The notes beneath the pieces were generated by a model. It was not told where the DNA came from, did not search any database, and saw nothing but the letters and a program-made list of their open reading frames with translations. The position numbers were made by a program, and so were the translations under genes. Positions 32,809 to 45,848 of a stretch of 64,000 nucleotides of DNA are shown in pieces (position 1 is the first letter of the stretch; each line of letters opens with the position of its first letter). The stretch is from Siphonodentalium dalli (lineage: Eukaryota; Mollusca; Scaphopoda; Gadilida; Siphonodentaliidae): NCBI GenBank assembly GCA_032622095.1, contig CP136066.1, positions 94,881,319-94,945,318 on the forward strand. Direction: 5' to 3'.

Positions 32809-33310
32809 TTTAATATATATTTTGGACATTTGTCTGTCTGTTTGTCTGTTAGCTATGGCCGGGAAAACTGCCGGACAGATTTGACGAAATTTGATACCTA
32901 GGGGAAATTATTTCCAGGGAGTATTTTGGACGGGTCAAATCTTGATCCCGACCTGACTTTGACATTCAAAAAGATCAATTCAAGGTCAAATCTGGTAAAA
33001 CGGAAGTATTTCAACGAAATTTGATACCTACTGTTACTTTTGTCCCAGGAGTGTTTCGGGTGGGTCAAATCATGACCCTGACCTGATCTTGACATTCAAA
33101 ATTGTCAATTCAAGGTCAAATCGGGTATAATGCCGGGCGGATTTCGACGGGTACTTTTGTCGTGACTTTTGTCCGGGGAGTGTTTTGGACGGGTCAAATC
33201 GTGACCCCGACAACACCTTCACCTTTAAAATAGTCAATTCAAGGTTAAATCGCGCATTTCTCCGAAAATCAGAGGGGAACATCCCGGACGAAGTGGGGTC
33301 CACGAGCTAC
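32809..33310 (+). mobile_element. Helitron-like element H4
   Basis: Begins TTAATATATATTTTGGACATTTGTCTGTCTG directly after H3 (read in two parts, TTAATATATATTTTGG and ACATTTGTCTGTCTG). It carries three modules around GGACGGGTCAAATC and TCAATTCAAGGTCAAATC. It ends in CCCGGACGAAGTGGGG followed by CTAC, an altered terminus. Confidence 0.45.
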
Positions 33311-36300
33311 TATTATATATTTCTAGATTTAGTTACAAACTAAATACCTGTATATTGTACAAAGAAATGTTTGACAAATATATCTGTATCAATATTACCA
33401 TACGGGTCATTAAAATAGATACGACGAAACAAATTTTGAAGGGTGCATGTATCAGGTAAATTTTTATATTTCAAATGATGACAGGAATGCAGAAAGTTGA
33501 AGTACCTACGTAATACTGGCTATCCGCATGAAGAGATATACATGTATATAAAAACCAGATGAGGGATATGTCTGTACAGTTGCTAAACAATTCAGTCATG
33601 CAAAAGAGGATCAAAGAGTAAGATACCAAATTGCTGCCTGTGGTAATGTTTTTTAACGAAATTCGGGAAAATTAGATTACTCTCACCCTGGTTATCCAGA
33701 AGATAATTGTGGAATCTGATGACGATCGGACAAGGGTGTCGTCTGTAGGATCACCAAATTATTTAGCCATAAAAATAGTAAAATTGAAGATCACCGCTGG
33801 CAGTGATGTCTTCACAAGGACAGTTTGAGAACAAAATATGGCTCACATCTAGCGGTGACCCAAAATATCCACATAAGAAAAAGTTCTCCAATAAAAGCTG
33901 GCTGCAGGGTGCGCCAATTGATTCAAATTCGAAATTTAGCAGGGTGTACTGCTTGTGGCCATGTTTTCCCCGCAAATTTGATAGACTGATGGACAAAACC
34001 ACTGAATCCGTTGAATCAATATACATGTATACATGGATTAATTTATATGCATTGTTATACACAGTACTGGTATATAAAGGTACTGAAAATAACTATATTA
34101 CTAGTATACACAAAATAAACCATATATCATGGCTATGGGTTCTAATATCCGAACATGACAGCTGAGAACTTGGTGTGAATTAAAGAGTGGTGGTTTCTCA
34201 AGCATATCTAACCCTCCACGTTAGAAAAATGCCATTAAATGTCATAAGTATAATCTAGCTTGAGGACAGAAGTGATCCATAAAACCCCCCTTAATTCAAC
34301 CAGGTCCTCGCGCGATGTATGATCGATCACATGATGATCTAGGGGGATTAGAATTGATGTATAAAAACAGCACTGCATGTAAATATAAAATAAAATAGTG
34401 CTACATCTTATTACAGATTATTGCCATATATAATCAGTGATTATACAGACAGTCTGACAAAATAAAGTTTCAGTGACACTCTATCCGAAGAGGGGAATAA
34501 TTTCATCTGTTACAGTCAATGGAGCAATTATGAATCTGGAAAGGTGAAATTTCTAAGTAATACTAGATATCGACATGACGCGATAAAATATAACGTAAAT
34601 GCAATATGGCCGCTGGCGACCATTTTTTCCTATGAAATTAAAAAAATATTTGATAGCTCTCATCTGATAGATCAATATCAAGATAAATATGAAGTTTGGT
34701 GATGATCGGATGAGTGAAGTGGACTGTGGTCTGTGCTAAACGGTTTAGTAATGCTTAAAAAGATTCTTACCTTAATATTTTTATGTTCACTTTATAAACT
34801 TCACTGAGTCATCTTTGTCATGTATTGAGTTTGATATCTTTTGTTAACAGTTTATAAATCATGTATGTCTCATGTTTGTTATTTTAATTTATGTGTTTAT
34901 TATCATTAAATAAAGTTGCATTCCTTAAAAAGATTCTTACCTCAATGTTTTTATGTTCACTTTATAAACTCCACTGAGTCATCTTTGTCATGTATTGAAT
35001 TTGATATCTTTTGTTAACAGTTTATAAATTATGTATGTCTCGTGTTCTTTATTATATTATATACACTTTATAGTGTGTTTTCAGAACGAAAAAAAATTGA
35101 ATAAAATCAACAAATTTGTAAATTTAAAAACAATTCAAACGTTGTTGTATTCCATGTCCCAGCCCGGACATATACACCAAATTTCAATAAGATTCATTGA
35201 GAAAAAACGGACCAAACGCTATATAACACCCGTATACATCTTTTATTCCGAATCGGACTCGGGTACATGTTATAGTAGATACCGAATTGACACACGTCGA
35301 CTGGGCGAGTTGGCCATGGGGCGATTAGGCCGATTCCGGCACATTCTATAATTTACCGTATGTATCCGTTTACGCGTAGTTTACATTAGAAAGTTCCGCA
35401 ATTAATACCGTAAATAGAGCGACCTTATTTGACAGAGAATGCCTCTGTTATTGATTATCAAGTTGCTGTACATTAAAAAAGACAAATTCACATGCTCGTT
35501 CAAGCGCAGTAGTCTATTTTTCCCATGTTAAAGGACATCCACAAATACTAAATAACGCTAACCTACTGCCGAATGTTTGACACGACAACTGTTAACATAT
35601 TTGGGCTGAATTCATCTGACGCGGTATTATTCCTCAAAATAAACAACAAAACCATCGTTACTTGGAAATGTAGTTTGGGCTAACATTTACATAAATCCTC
35701 CAGATCAATTATCCGACACACACGTCAGATGAAAAAGTCACATGAAGTAACCGGCCAAATTGGCCGAAATAAGCTGTATATCTCGCTGCTTACCAACACC
35801 CACCCCCCCCCCCCCCCCTCCGCTCGACCCAGGTTGTCCCTCTTGGCGAACAACCTGCACACAAGTATGTATCCATAACTTACACTGGCGTACGTGGACA
35901 AATGAGTCGGTGGATGCGTCGTTGTTGCTACTGGCTGCAGAGAAACAACATGCATATTTTATATAAAACATCCATATTTAATATATCACAAATCTGATGT
36001 ATCACATATATTATTATCTCAATATATACATTAAAACATAACAACATAAACTTACACATAATTATATTATGAAACGACATAACGTTACACGCAGCTGCCT
36101 TGTGTGAATTGACAAAATGAAAGAGGTTCCATCATATATCCAATACAATGAATGCTATCAAATGAGGTAGCCGGCGTGATGAAATGTAAAATCTACATTT
36201 TATTTCGTAAACTGCAACACTTTCCTATATGTCACATAATTATTAATTCCAGCATGTGAAGGATAACAAGTAAATGAAGAAATAAACACACCAAACAGCA

Positions 36301-37422
36301 TAACGTCAATATGTCAGTTTTAAAGGGGGACTTTGCACTAAATCCGGCCATTTATGGGACCATTTCCTTTTATACTCAACAGAATATAATTATGCAACAA
36401 ATGAATGAATTTGAGCCATGGATTAATGCAAAATACTCGCATGCGCTCTATGAACGATAAAATCAACATGGTAATTATAATGAAAATGAGTCTATTCTTG
36501 CATATAGTTTGTTGAGTTTCAAAGGTGATATATAGTCCCATTAATGCCACCCCCCCCCCCCCCCGCCCTTGAAAAGTCATAACATGATTGTGCACATAAA
36601 ACGTGAGTTTTGTCAACGCAATCAAATTCAATTGACGTTAATGCCACTAAAGAAGACAATAGTCAGGTTCAGCCACACGTACGTGTAATTTGTAACGTGT
36701 GTTGTCACTGCCAACGAAAATCAACTGACTCACGTGACCATTCCATCTACACGTAACAGTTTTCTGTCAGCCGTGTAATCTTATGAAACGTGTAGCAAAG
36801 AGGAATACTCAAATCTTCTGATAGGATCTTCAGTAGTTAGAACCCAACGCTATTCAGTCAGTGGGAAACTATATGGGATAATAGAATGTTTCCGCGCGGA
36901 ATGGTTATGTTTTGACTGAAGCCAATTAAGCATATCAGTTGTTGTGCTGTGGGCATGTCGCTTGTCACTATCACCGGATTATTGTTTACACGTTCTGCTA
37001 CAAGTTGGGTCGATATCTCAAAACGTGTAGCTTTGTATCTTGTCAAATGCATATACATAGCAATAACATGCATATAGTAGCACACGCTACAAGTTACACG
37101 TGTAGAGTGGCTTAACCAGGTTAATGTATGCATATATCAGTTTTCCGCAGTGAAATTACGCAAGAATATTGTTGGTGCAGCTGCAGCATGCGCATACACT
37201 TGATTTGACCGGTATGTGCATATAATAGGCCTGACAGGACTGCAGCCACTTCTATTATACTGACTCCAGTCGCCATGTAAGACACCTTTACCTTAAGAAG
37301 AAACTGAATGGTTAGTTCACGAAAACATGATCCGCGTTGCATGGAGATCTTGACCTTCATATTTCACGTTCTATAATCGTGATTCTGCAGACTAGAACAC
37401 CAAACGTCTATGTTATTTCTGC
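33311..37422. other. Intergenic stretch 3' of the minus-strand ARF gene
   Basis: No gene recognised. It holds a direct duplication of about 115 bp with a period of about 170 (34757-34900 and 34927-35040), C-rich tracts at about 35802-35819 and 36549-36564, and several CACGTG/ACGTGT-rich segments (36660-36800). The sequence GCGAGTTGGCCATGGGGCGA near 35305 looks like an old repeat. Part of the region nearest 37423 is probably the 3' untranslated region of the ARF gene. I could not place its poly-A signal. Confidence 0.5.
34757..35040. repeat. Direct repeat, two units, period about 170 bp
   Basis: The unit starts AAAAAGATTCTTACCT and ends near TTTATAAATCATGTATGTCT. The second unit differs at about ten positions. 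Confidence 0.75.
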
Positions 37423-40400
37423 TCAGCGTCGGTTCGTTCTCTTAAATTCCTTCACAAATTTAGATAGTTCTATCATAGACTCGTACACCCCGTCACCATT
37501 CTTTGCGCACGCAGCCTGGATATACCACTTCCTGTCTCGAACCCTGTCCAGTTCCAAGCGACGTACTATCTCATCTGGCTTCAAAGCACCTGCAACAGTA
37601 AACAACATAATGTTCACGATCGCATGCATTTCCATTGCAGCTGTGCATCACGTAATTAAAGGTCTCAATCCGATCAGAGGGTCCCCATATCATCAAGTTA
37701 CAACAACAATATTTCTTCAAAATACGCTTTAGTTATCAGAATCAATTAATTACAATAAAATAATGCTAACCACTGTAAACTATGGTATAAATTTTCCAAA
37801 ACGTGTTATTTATCAACATGTGGTTTCAACGAAATTTTGCCGTATTACCACTTGATTTTAGTGTTATCCATCTTCATCCGCAATTTTGTCCGAGACCGTC
37901 GGTTTGACGACTTTTCTCCAGGCCACAAATAAGTGCACATTTCGAGATATAACAAATTTCAAGACTCCATATCTGATCAGTCTGAGCTTTAATGAGTGGG
38001 TTCCTCGACTTGAATCAAATATATTTTACCACCGAAGTCAAAGCAATAGTAATTCCCCCAACGGAAACCCTCTAGCCACGTCCCTAGCTGCACCGTTGGA
38101 GCATACATTTAACATATATTATTCTAGTGAGCTTTCAATATATTTCAAACCAACATCGAATATAAACGGCATCTAAAGGCGGCTTTAAATTTCTTCTATG
38201 CTGAGAGTCAATACAACAATACGTCAACAGTTTTCAGAAATCAAGACATTTGCATCGGGATCAGATAATGAGCTTGTGTTTATATTAATCATTCAGACTT
38301 CAAAATGGTAATTTAAGAAACAAAACCGACCTTCTTAACAGCATCACCAACATCAACAGGATCCGCCACATATTATACCGGGATATTAATATATGCAGGG
38401 AGAGGACTAATTTAAGTTACATAAATGGTGTTACAATCTCCTGTACAGCCTCATCCACTATGTCTATATATGTTAAAGTTATATTATATGGTAATAAGTG
38501 GGTCACAAATCACCAAAAAATATGTTAAATCATGAATATAGTTGACACCATACCTGGTAGGTCTTGTTTGTTGGCTATCACGACAACCGGGACACCTCTC
38601 ATGGCATCTCTTTCTATTATTGAATACAACTCTTCTTTAGCTTCTTCCATTCTTGACGGGTCTGCACTATCGACAACATACAATAAGCCTGTGGAAAAGT
38701 ATAAAAATCCAGCATATCAAAGATGTAAAAGCAATGTGACGGGATGGTTGTATTGTCTTGGGAGTCAGACCCGTCCACCAAACTTTAGGCAAATTGTTCA
38801 ACTGAAATTTCCATCCTGAACAAAATTAGTTAGAAATTTCAGACCGCATATGGGTTGAGATTGTTCCAAACAACCGTTTGTGTAACATATGCCTCGTTTA
38901 GACCAAAAGTCGAATACTTTCAGCCACAATAAAAGTATAGACAGAAATGGCTATCAGCTATTAGTCCCTTATCAAGCTATCAGTTGGAAAATATCCAACG
39001 ATATATAGGGGACGTTTTGTTGGACAGTTGGGAAGTTTCGGGCATCAGTAAGTTTGAATATTTTGCTCTATAGGGGTCGCAGTTGTAATTTCAAATTTTG
39101 ACACCTCCAACGAATTCCCGTAGCCAAATATATGCATTTTCGGGCTGAGATCGTCATAATGATAACTGAGACAGAACTCAGCATATAAGACAATAAGTTT
39201 AAACTAAGTATGTATATCAATTTTATCAACCCTATGGAGACACATATAGTGTCTGAATCGGGGTATGACTGAAGCTATGCAAACCGATGAACGCATCACT
39301 AATGGAGCGTAAAATCAGGTTTTTGCTATATAGCGAACGCAGTTTAAACCAATGTTTATCTCTAAACATGGTTTAACCCTTTACCCAACAGAACGGCCCT
39401 GTGCCAATGCATTCTCTTATATATGCGAGTCGACCATATGTCGCCTCGCATATATAAGAGAATGCATTGGCTTAACACATATTAAAAATGATAAAATTGT
39501 CAAAGAATGTAGAAAAATATTATAAAAATTGTTAAAAAATGTAAGAAAAAATTATAAAATTGTAAGAAAAAATGGTAAAAAGTGTTAAAAAAGACCAATG
39601 CATTCTCTTATATATGCGAGGCGACCTATGGTCGACTCGCATATATAAGAGAATGCATTGGCACAGGGCATAACTGTAACCATCACAATGTGGTCAATGA
39701 ACCGGTTCCAATGATATCCATATTTGTATGGTGTTATTGAGACAGACCGAAGATATTTTAGGCTGTTGAAGCTTTATTTGGGCGCTTTTGGCCGTTTTGT
39801 TGGGTAAAGGGTTAAACTGGAAATAACTATAACTGGATCCGGAACTTACACATGTATTTATGCCCTAGTCTGGCAAATAGCTTTCAAGTGGACCTATATT
39901 TACATACCGATGGGACAAAATGTATTATAGCATCTGATTTTCTTACCGTCACTACCCTGGTAATAATGCTCCCACAACTGTCGTATCTTGTGTTGTCCTC
40001 CGACATCCCAGACCGTGAAGGATATCCCCCTCATCGGGGTCACTGTTTCCACGTTGAATCCTATCGTCGGAATGGTCGTCACGATCTCATTTAATTTCAC
40101 TTTGTACAGGATTGTGGTTTTCCCTAAAATAAATAACATGCGTTTTGTTGAATCCTATCGTCGGAATGGTCGTCACGACCTCGTTTAATTTCACTTTGTA
40201 CAGGATCGTGGTTTTCCCTAAAAAAAAATAACATGCGTTTTGTTGAAGGATTGGTCTACAGTCCGATAAATAAGTGAGTCAGCGATAGGACATGTCCAGA
40301 ATATTTTATCATAAAATAATGCGGTTTTCTCCAACAAGTTATTTCCAGATTTGATGCGACGTGTATCTTGTAACAATTCCAATTCTAGTTATACAAAACG

Positions 40401-41163
40401 TATTAATCTGTTTGATCGAAATGGCCGCCAACAGTATATCGTACCAATATATTTTATTATTTACGGTCAATGAATACGACCACTTTGCAGAACTGAACAG
40501 TATATGTCCTGTTATTATATAATCCGTTTATAATAGTACATTTGATCGACCTGGGTATAACTTTATCACAGTTTCTCCCAACTGGGTTAATAACATCACA
40601 ATATTTTCACCATGGACACACAAAACCGATGAGAGTGACCAATTCAACAAATTATAATATATAATACAATTGTGGGAAATATCGACCAAGCAGACATTGT
40701 AAGAGTTTTGCTATAGCAGCCACAATTTTTCAAACCCTATGACCACATTCGGATATCTTGGGCACCCGTTCGCATTATGTATGCACTGGTGTGTGCCCCC
40801 ACCCCACCGCCAATCAGTGTTGGGATTAAAATAATTAAAGGCCGACCAGATGTATTTAAAAAGTTCATGACTTGAATAAGTGTTTTTATTTGTGGCATAT
40901 GTTATACAATCCTAATAAAGTATTTTAACAGATTTATCGACCTATTTTGATACCAGAAACCGGTCCAGAATGTAATAATTAGCGAGCATAATTCAGACTG
41001 ACATGGGGATTTAAGCGAGAGTTGTTACCGCGAACCCCAACCCATATGTATATATATACACCCTCTTACCTGCAGCATCCAATCCGAGCATCACAATTCG
41101 GGCTGGGTCCGATCCCGTGAATTCTGCGAAGGCACTCGATAAACGATCCCACAAATTTCCCAT
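37423..41163 (-). CDS. ARF-family small GTPase, four exons, 190 aa
   Basis: Exons on the minus strand are 41163-41070, 40123-39947, 38688-38554 and 37589-37423 (stop TGA). All introns have GT..AG borders, and the spliced length is 573 nt. The protein begins MGN, with Gly2 available for N-myristoylation. It has the P-loop GLDAAGKT (residues 27-34), switch I with IPTIGFN (49-55), DVGGQ (71-75), NKQD (130-133) and CA in the G5 region (163-164). It is about nine residues longer than ARF1 (181 aa), mainly through a longer N-terminal helix and tail. ARFs cycle between GDP and GTP on Golgi or endosomal membranes and recruit coats. Unusual here are [16 protein letters not shown], where ARF1 has D, P and R at the H, Q and E positions. 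It is probably a lineage-specific ARF, head to head with the plus-strand gene at 42028. Confidence 0.9.
39377..39811. mobile_element. piggyBac-like foldback MITE in intron 2 of the minus-strand ARF
   Basis: Termini CCCTTTACCCAACA and TGTTGGGTAAAGGG are flanked on both sides by TTAA (39373-39376 and 39812-39815), the target of piggyBac transposons. Inside are four arms of a second palindrome, TGCATTCTCTTATATATGCGAG and complements (quoted as TGCATTCTCTTATATATGCG). There is no coding capacity. Confidence 0.7.
40145..40225 (-). pseudogene. Partial tandem duplicate of ARF exon 2 with its own acceptor
   Basis: On the minus strand an acceptor (TTTAG at about 40218-40222) and about the first 22 codons of exon 2 ([20 protein letters not shown]) are repeated 94 bp upstream of the real exon 2. 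The duplicate then runs directly into the acceptor of the real exon. The copy encodes V where the exon has I. Used as an exon it would have no donor before the second acceptor, so it is probably a decoy. Confidence 0.75.
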
Positions 41164-42027
41164 GATGTATCCTATATATATATATTAAAGCTCAACTTCT
41201 AGATGTTGTGACACGAACGAAGTGATTTAGAGCGTTGATATATGCTACTTATAATATGGCAGATATATTGTATTATGAATTACACTTATAGGCATCCACA
41301 CATTTATAGTTTGAGAGCCAGTACTAGTGAATAACATGGTACGGGGCATGTGGATTCGTCCACGTGTCGGGTGCTTGCAACCTGTTTTGTAAACACTGTG
41401 ATTCATCGAGGTATAAATAGCAATAATTCGTACGGCGAATGACGTTTTTCCTCGACGATCATCTTGGGATTGCCTTCCTGTACTTGAGCTGTCCTCAATT
41501 TGCGTACATACATTTAGACCACGTCACCCAGGGAACAAAATTAGCCACGCTTTACCAAGTCTTAGATAATTATAGGCAAATCATTTGAACTAAATTTGTG
41601 GGTATCAAATACAGCGCAGCGAATTATGTTTATAAACGGAGTCATCGCTATATTTAGACATAAATATTGCAACTGCATCGAATATCGATTGTGTACAGTG
41701 TGTCGTCAAGGGGTTTCCCCTAGTCAAGGGATTCCCGTGTCGTCACTAGTTCCAGCGTGGAATCAGCTACATGTTCGAAGTGAACTGCAGGTAAAAAACA
41801 ATACATTGTCCGCATGGTGCAACTTTTGCTGATTGAGTTGGCCAATCTATTTATGCCAAATACTTACTGCCTAGTTTGTAATAACTTCCACGTGTTCAGA
41901 AACACATCAACTTAAAGCATGGTTGTATATAAACGAGTATATATCGTGGGTGTAGTCAGAATTGTGAGAACACTGAACTAAATCAATCACTCCAACTGGA
42001 ACAGTGTGTGTGGTACAATTGTTTAAA
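41164..42027. promoter_or_regulatory. Shared upstream region between divergent ARF genes
   Basis: 864 bp separate the two start codons. A plus-strand TATAAATA at 41412-41419 is followed by a stretch conserved upstream of the two other plus-strand copies (51779-52276 and 58817-59223), including TTGCGTACATACATTTAGAC and TCATCGCTATATTTAGACAT. This conservation marks the plus-strand promoter and 5' leader. No TATA box for the minus-strand gene was identified. Confidence 0.55.
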
Positions 42028-45000
42028 ATGGGCTCATTTTTCTCGAGAATTTCTACGGCCTTATCGCAGTTCAATTCGCAACAGGCAAGGATTCTAATGT
42101 TAGGATTAGACGCCGCAGGTTTGTGATATATCCGCCCTCGATATAAAAAATAAATGCTAGATAGATTTATTTTCAAAAATTAGGACGGGAATTTTGTTTT
42201 TATTTATTATCTGCATTATTCAGTGACCATGCGGGACATGCAAGGAAAGTCTATCCTTAGGGTGCGTTCATACACTGGTATGTTTGCACGGTATGGTTTG
42301 CGGGCATTTCGTCGTAGAAAACGATATGGTGCCAGAATATAAACGGAAACAAGCATATCAAATTCAACTCTACGCCACCTAAATACGTGCAAAGTAAAAT
42401 GTCTGTAGTTCCACCTGTAGCGATGCTAACGGAATTTACCTGTAAATAGCATGCAATTATCTCGCAAGAATCAATCATACAGGAATTTGAAGGCAAATGC
42501 CAGAATCACTGTTACAAGTACACCTGCAGAATTGTTACTTCTCATGTAGTTTGCTTATGCAAAGATGCATGTTATATCCACGTTTCCGATGATATTCTGG
42601 CACCGTGTGGTTTTCTATGAATAAATGCCTGCAGAATATACCGTGCAAACTTGCCAGCGTATGAACGTACCCTTACATACAGGCTTTGTACTAACTTCTA
42701 TATAATTCCACGTAATATTTAGAATTGAACATTCGAACAGGTGCAAATTATAAATTATAGCTTTATCGTCTTATCATTAAAAGTTTATGAAGACAACACA
42801 ATAAACCCATCTGTTTAAAACTATAATAGTGTTTTGTTTGATAGTACAACCTCTCTCCATTTGGAATTTCTATTGTGAATTAACAAGTGTTTAAAACATA
42901 TTTTAGCATAGCAAAAACATCAGTCACATTTACTGAATTCATTTAAACAGGGCTGTACTATGTTTAACTATTTGTGTGGGAGGATCATAAGTAAATAAAA
43001 CAGATCTGGGTGGGCCGAAATATCGGGGAGGGGGTAATGATAATCTAGGTATTTATTTGTACATGTATTGCCTTATTGTCAATTATATTAAAACGATATA
43101 TCACCACCTCACAGTTGCAAATTGTACCTATAGTAATTGAACAGTTTTATATTGTTTCGGGGATACAAATACGTTGATGCGTGAGTGAAATATTTATATA
43201 TGGGCTTGTTATGCGTCATAAAAAAACTTACTGAAGTGAACTAATATCGCTCCAAACACCAAAAAAGGTCTCGTTTTACATGCAGCATATAAAAATAATG
43301 AGCGTACTCAGTTTCTTGCTGGGCGACATAGACTCAGATTGAAGTTCCCAAACAAACTCCAGGCAGAGTTATCTCTCATCGCTCCACTGAGATACCACTG
43401 CCATAAGGACATTTGGTAAGGATTTCTTACCTGTTCTTAGTTCTTATGTTTTAGGATTAAAATTGTCTGGCTCAGTTCATATTGTTCTTATCAATGCCGA
43501 AAGAGTTACCATTATTGCAAACTTTTGTTGTTCAAAATAAGATAATAGGTGACTAAATATAGTTCCGACGATATGTAAAAACAGATGTATATATCGGTCC
43601 GCAAAGTACCATCCTTGTGGCAGTGCTATATCGCAGTGATAACGTAGAGGACGCTGCATGGAGTTTGGATCCCAAATGGTTAATATTGTGGTGTACACCC
43701 ATTGGGAACCTCGTTTATGCAATGTGTCGTCTGCCAATTTGGGGATATATAGAGAAACCAAACTAAAATAGAAATATAATCTGTGTGAAGAAGTTTCTAT
43801 AGAAATTTGACAATAAATAAACTTTCCAGAGGCCTAATCAGAATGAGGTCCCCAGAGGGTGAATTTAGTGATGCTAATCCGCTATTCGGAATAGCGTCAC
43901 TAAATTTACCCTCTTGGGGCCTCATTCTGTAAATGACAGGAACACTAAACCCAGACTTACTTTAGTTAATGTGTTGGCTTGTTATTTGCAGGTAAGACGA
44001 CAATCCTTTTCAAGGTAAAACTGAATGAAGTGGTGACTACCATTCCCACCATAGGGTTCAACGTCGAAACGGTGTCGCCCGTCAAAGGGATCTCCTTTAC
44101 GGTGTGGGACGTCGGAGGCCAGGACAAACTCAGGGCACTGTGGAGACATTACTATCAGGATGTCGATGGTGAGTAGCTTTAATCGAGTTTATTCTGTAAA
44201 ATGTTAAATGTGTGTGTACTATAATAAGCTGTTATGATTTTTATTTAAATAATGGTGTATAAAATAAATAACACGGTTTGTACAAAAAACCTGGCATCAT
44301 CTTATTTGATATTGAATTAGCTGATATGTGTTCGCCCCTTTGTGCTCTTTTCACAAATTTTGATCTTAAACAGGCTTAAATCTTAAAATCAGCCGATACA
44401 TTAAATACAATAAACCGTCGAAACTATGAAATAAATTAATAGACGATCTATATAGAAAGAGTAGGTTCTGTCTGTCTGTCTGTCCATATGTCACGATTTT
44501 TTACTCAGACCCCATGACCGATTAAAAAAAAAATTGGTGTGTGACTCACACAGTAACCCGCGCGGACTTTAATTGATTTTCTTTTTTCAAAAAGAGCTTT
44601 GTTAAATTGAGCAAGGAGTTTATTTATATTATTTTTTTTTAATTAAAATGTTAACACCACCGAAATGTGCACGAGGCCAAAGGGGTTGCGTATTTTGTTG
44701 TAAATAAAGGTCTGGGGACTGCACATATGCATGGAACCATGAGTGAATCGTTAAAACTATAGGCCCTTTGTTGGACACTGCACACGTAACACTGAATTAA
44801 TCTTTAAAACTAGGCCCTTAATTTGTTAGATCTGTTTGTTTGTTTGTTTGTTTATTTATTTACTTAAAAACATATTAAAATTTATTAAAATTATTTGTTC
44901 ATTTAATATTTTGTGAATTTGAGTTCCAGTATTATACGCCAATATATATGGAAATGTTTGGTGTGATGTATTTTTAACAATTGTTTCAGTTAGACGAAAC

Positions 45001-45819
45001 AAAATGTGATACTCTTAGAAGATGAAGAACAAGTTTTAATTCATCTTTCTTATTTTTCAGGCCTATTGTTCATAGTCGATAGTGCTGATCACTCCAGAAT
45101 ATCCGAAGCTAAGGACGAACTATATGGTATTTTAGAAAGCGATGAAATGAGAAATGTTCCCGTGTTAGTCGTGGCTAACAAGCAAGATTTACCAGGTGAG
45201 AAGCGACTTAATGTAGATAAAAATGTCCGAATTGATATTGATACGAGCCCAACCCCGCCCCTTTTTTTCTTTCTGCGCCACTATGGTGTCATAACAGCAC
45301 CCTCGATTACAAAATAACACAAGTGCAACATTCATGATTATGTACACCATGCCACTTTATAATGGCACTGGAGGTAGTTATCCATCATATGGACATCAAA
45401 TGTATCTGTACTAATTAATTTGGACTAATTATTTATGAATCAGTTTAGGAAATTATGAAAATTACATGCTGATTTTACGTTGGTTCAAATATGGGACAAG
45501 TTTGGAACAACATGTAGTGGTCCAAGAGAGAATTACACATTTGTTGTTTTCAACTGAAGTCGTGTGCTTGATACCGACTCGGAGATAATGCATATCATCC
45601 AGTAAATTTCATTTATAATATGACATATTTTATAAACTTCATAATTGTTTTTCAGGTGCAATGAAACCACATGAAGTCGTTGAGCGGTTGGAACTTCATA
45701 AACTGATAAACCGGAAGTGGTTCATTCAGGCGGCATGCGCACAGACAGGAGACGGGATATACGAATCAATGACAGAACTCGCAAAATTGGTAAAAGATTT
45801 CAAGAAAGGACGTTACTGA
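42028..45819 (+). CDS. ARF-family small GTPase, plus-strand copy 1, four exons, 188 aa
   Basis: Exons are 42028-42118, 43992-44168, 45061-45195 and 45656-45819 (stop TGA). Borders are GT..AG, with the same three intron positions and phases as the minus-strand gene. Exon 1 is short and encodes [20 protein letters not shown] followed by [11 protein letters not shown]. Then come the P-loop GLDAAGKT (26-33), [23 protein letters not shown] (canonical switch II), NKQD (129-132) and the tail KDFKKGRY. Gly2 is present for myristoylation. Compared with copy 2, exon 3 has about eleven silent and two replacement changes, so both copies appear to have been under selection. The likely role is GTP-dependent membrane coat recruitment. 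Which ARF class it belongs to is unclear. Confidence 0.92.
43845..43945. repeat. Foldback relative of the hAT-like MITE, in ARF intron 1
   Basis: Arms AGAATGAGGTCCCCAGAGGG and the complement share sequence with the element at 45849-46036. The outer termini are missing on the left side, so it is truncated. Confidence 0.6.
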
Positions 45820-45848
45820 ACTTTACCGTCACTATATTGCCATCCGAT

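Noticed and set aside
35725-35971. Gly- or Pro-rich frames around 35800 and 60300
   Set aside because: They are translations of homopolymer C/G tracts.
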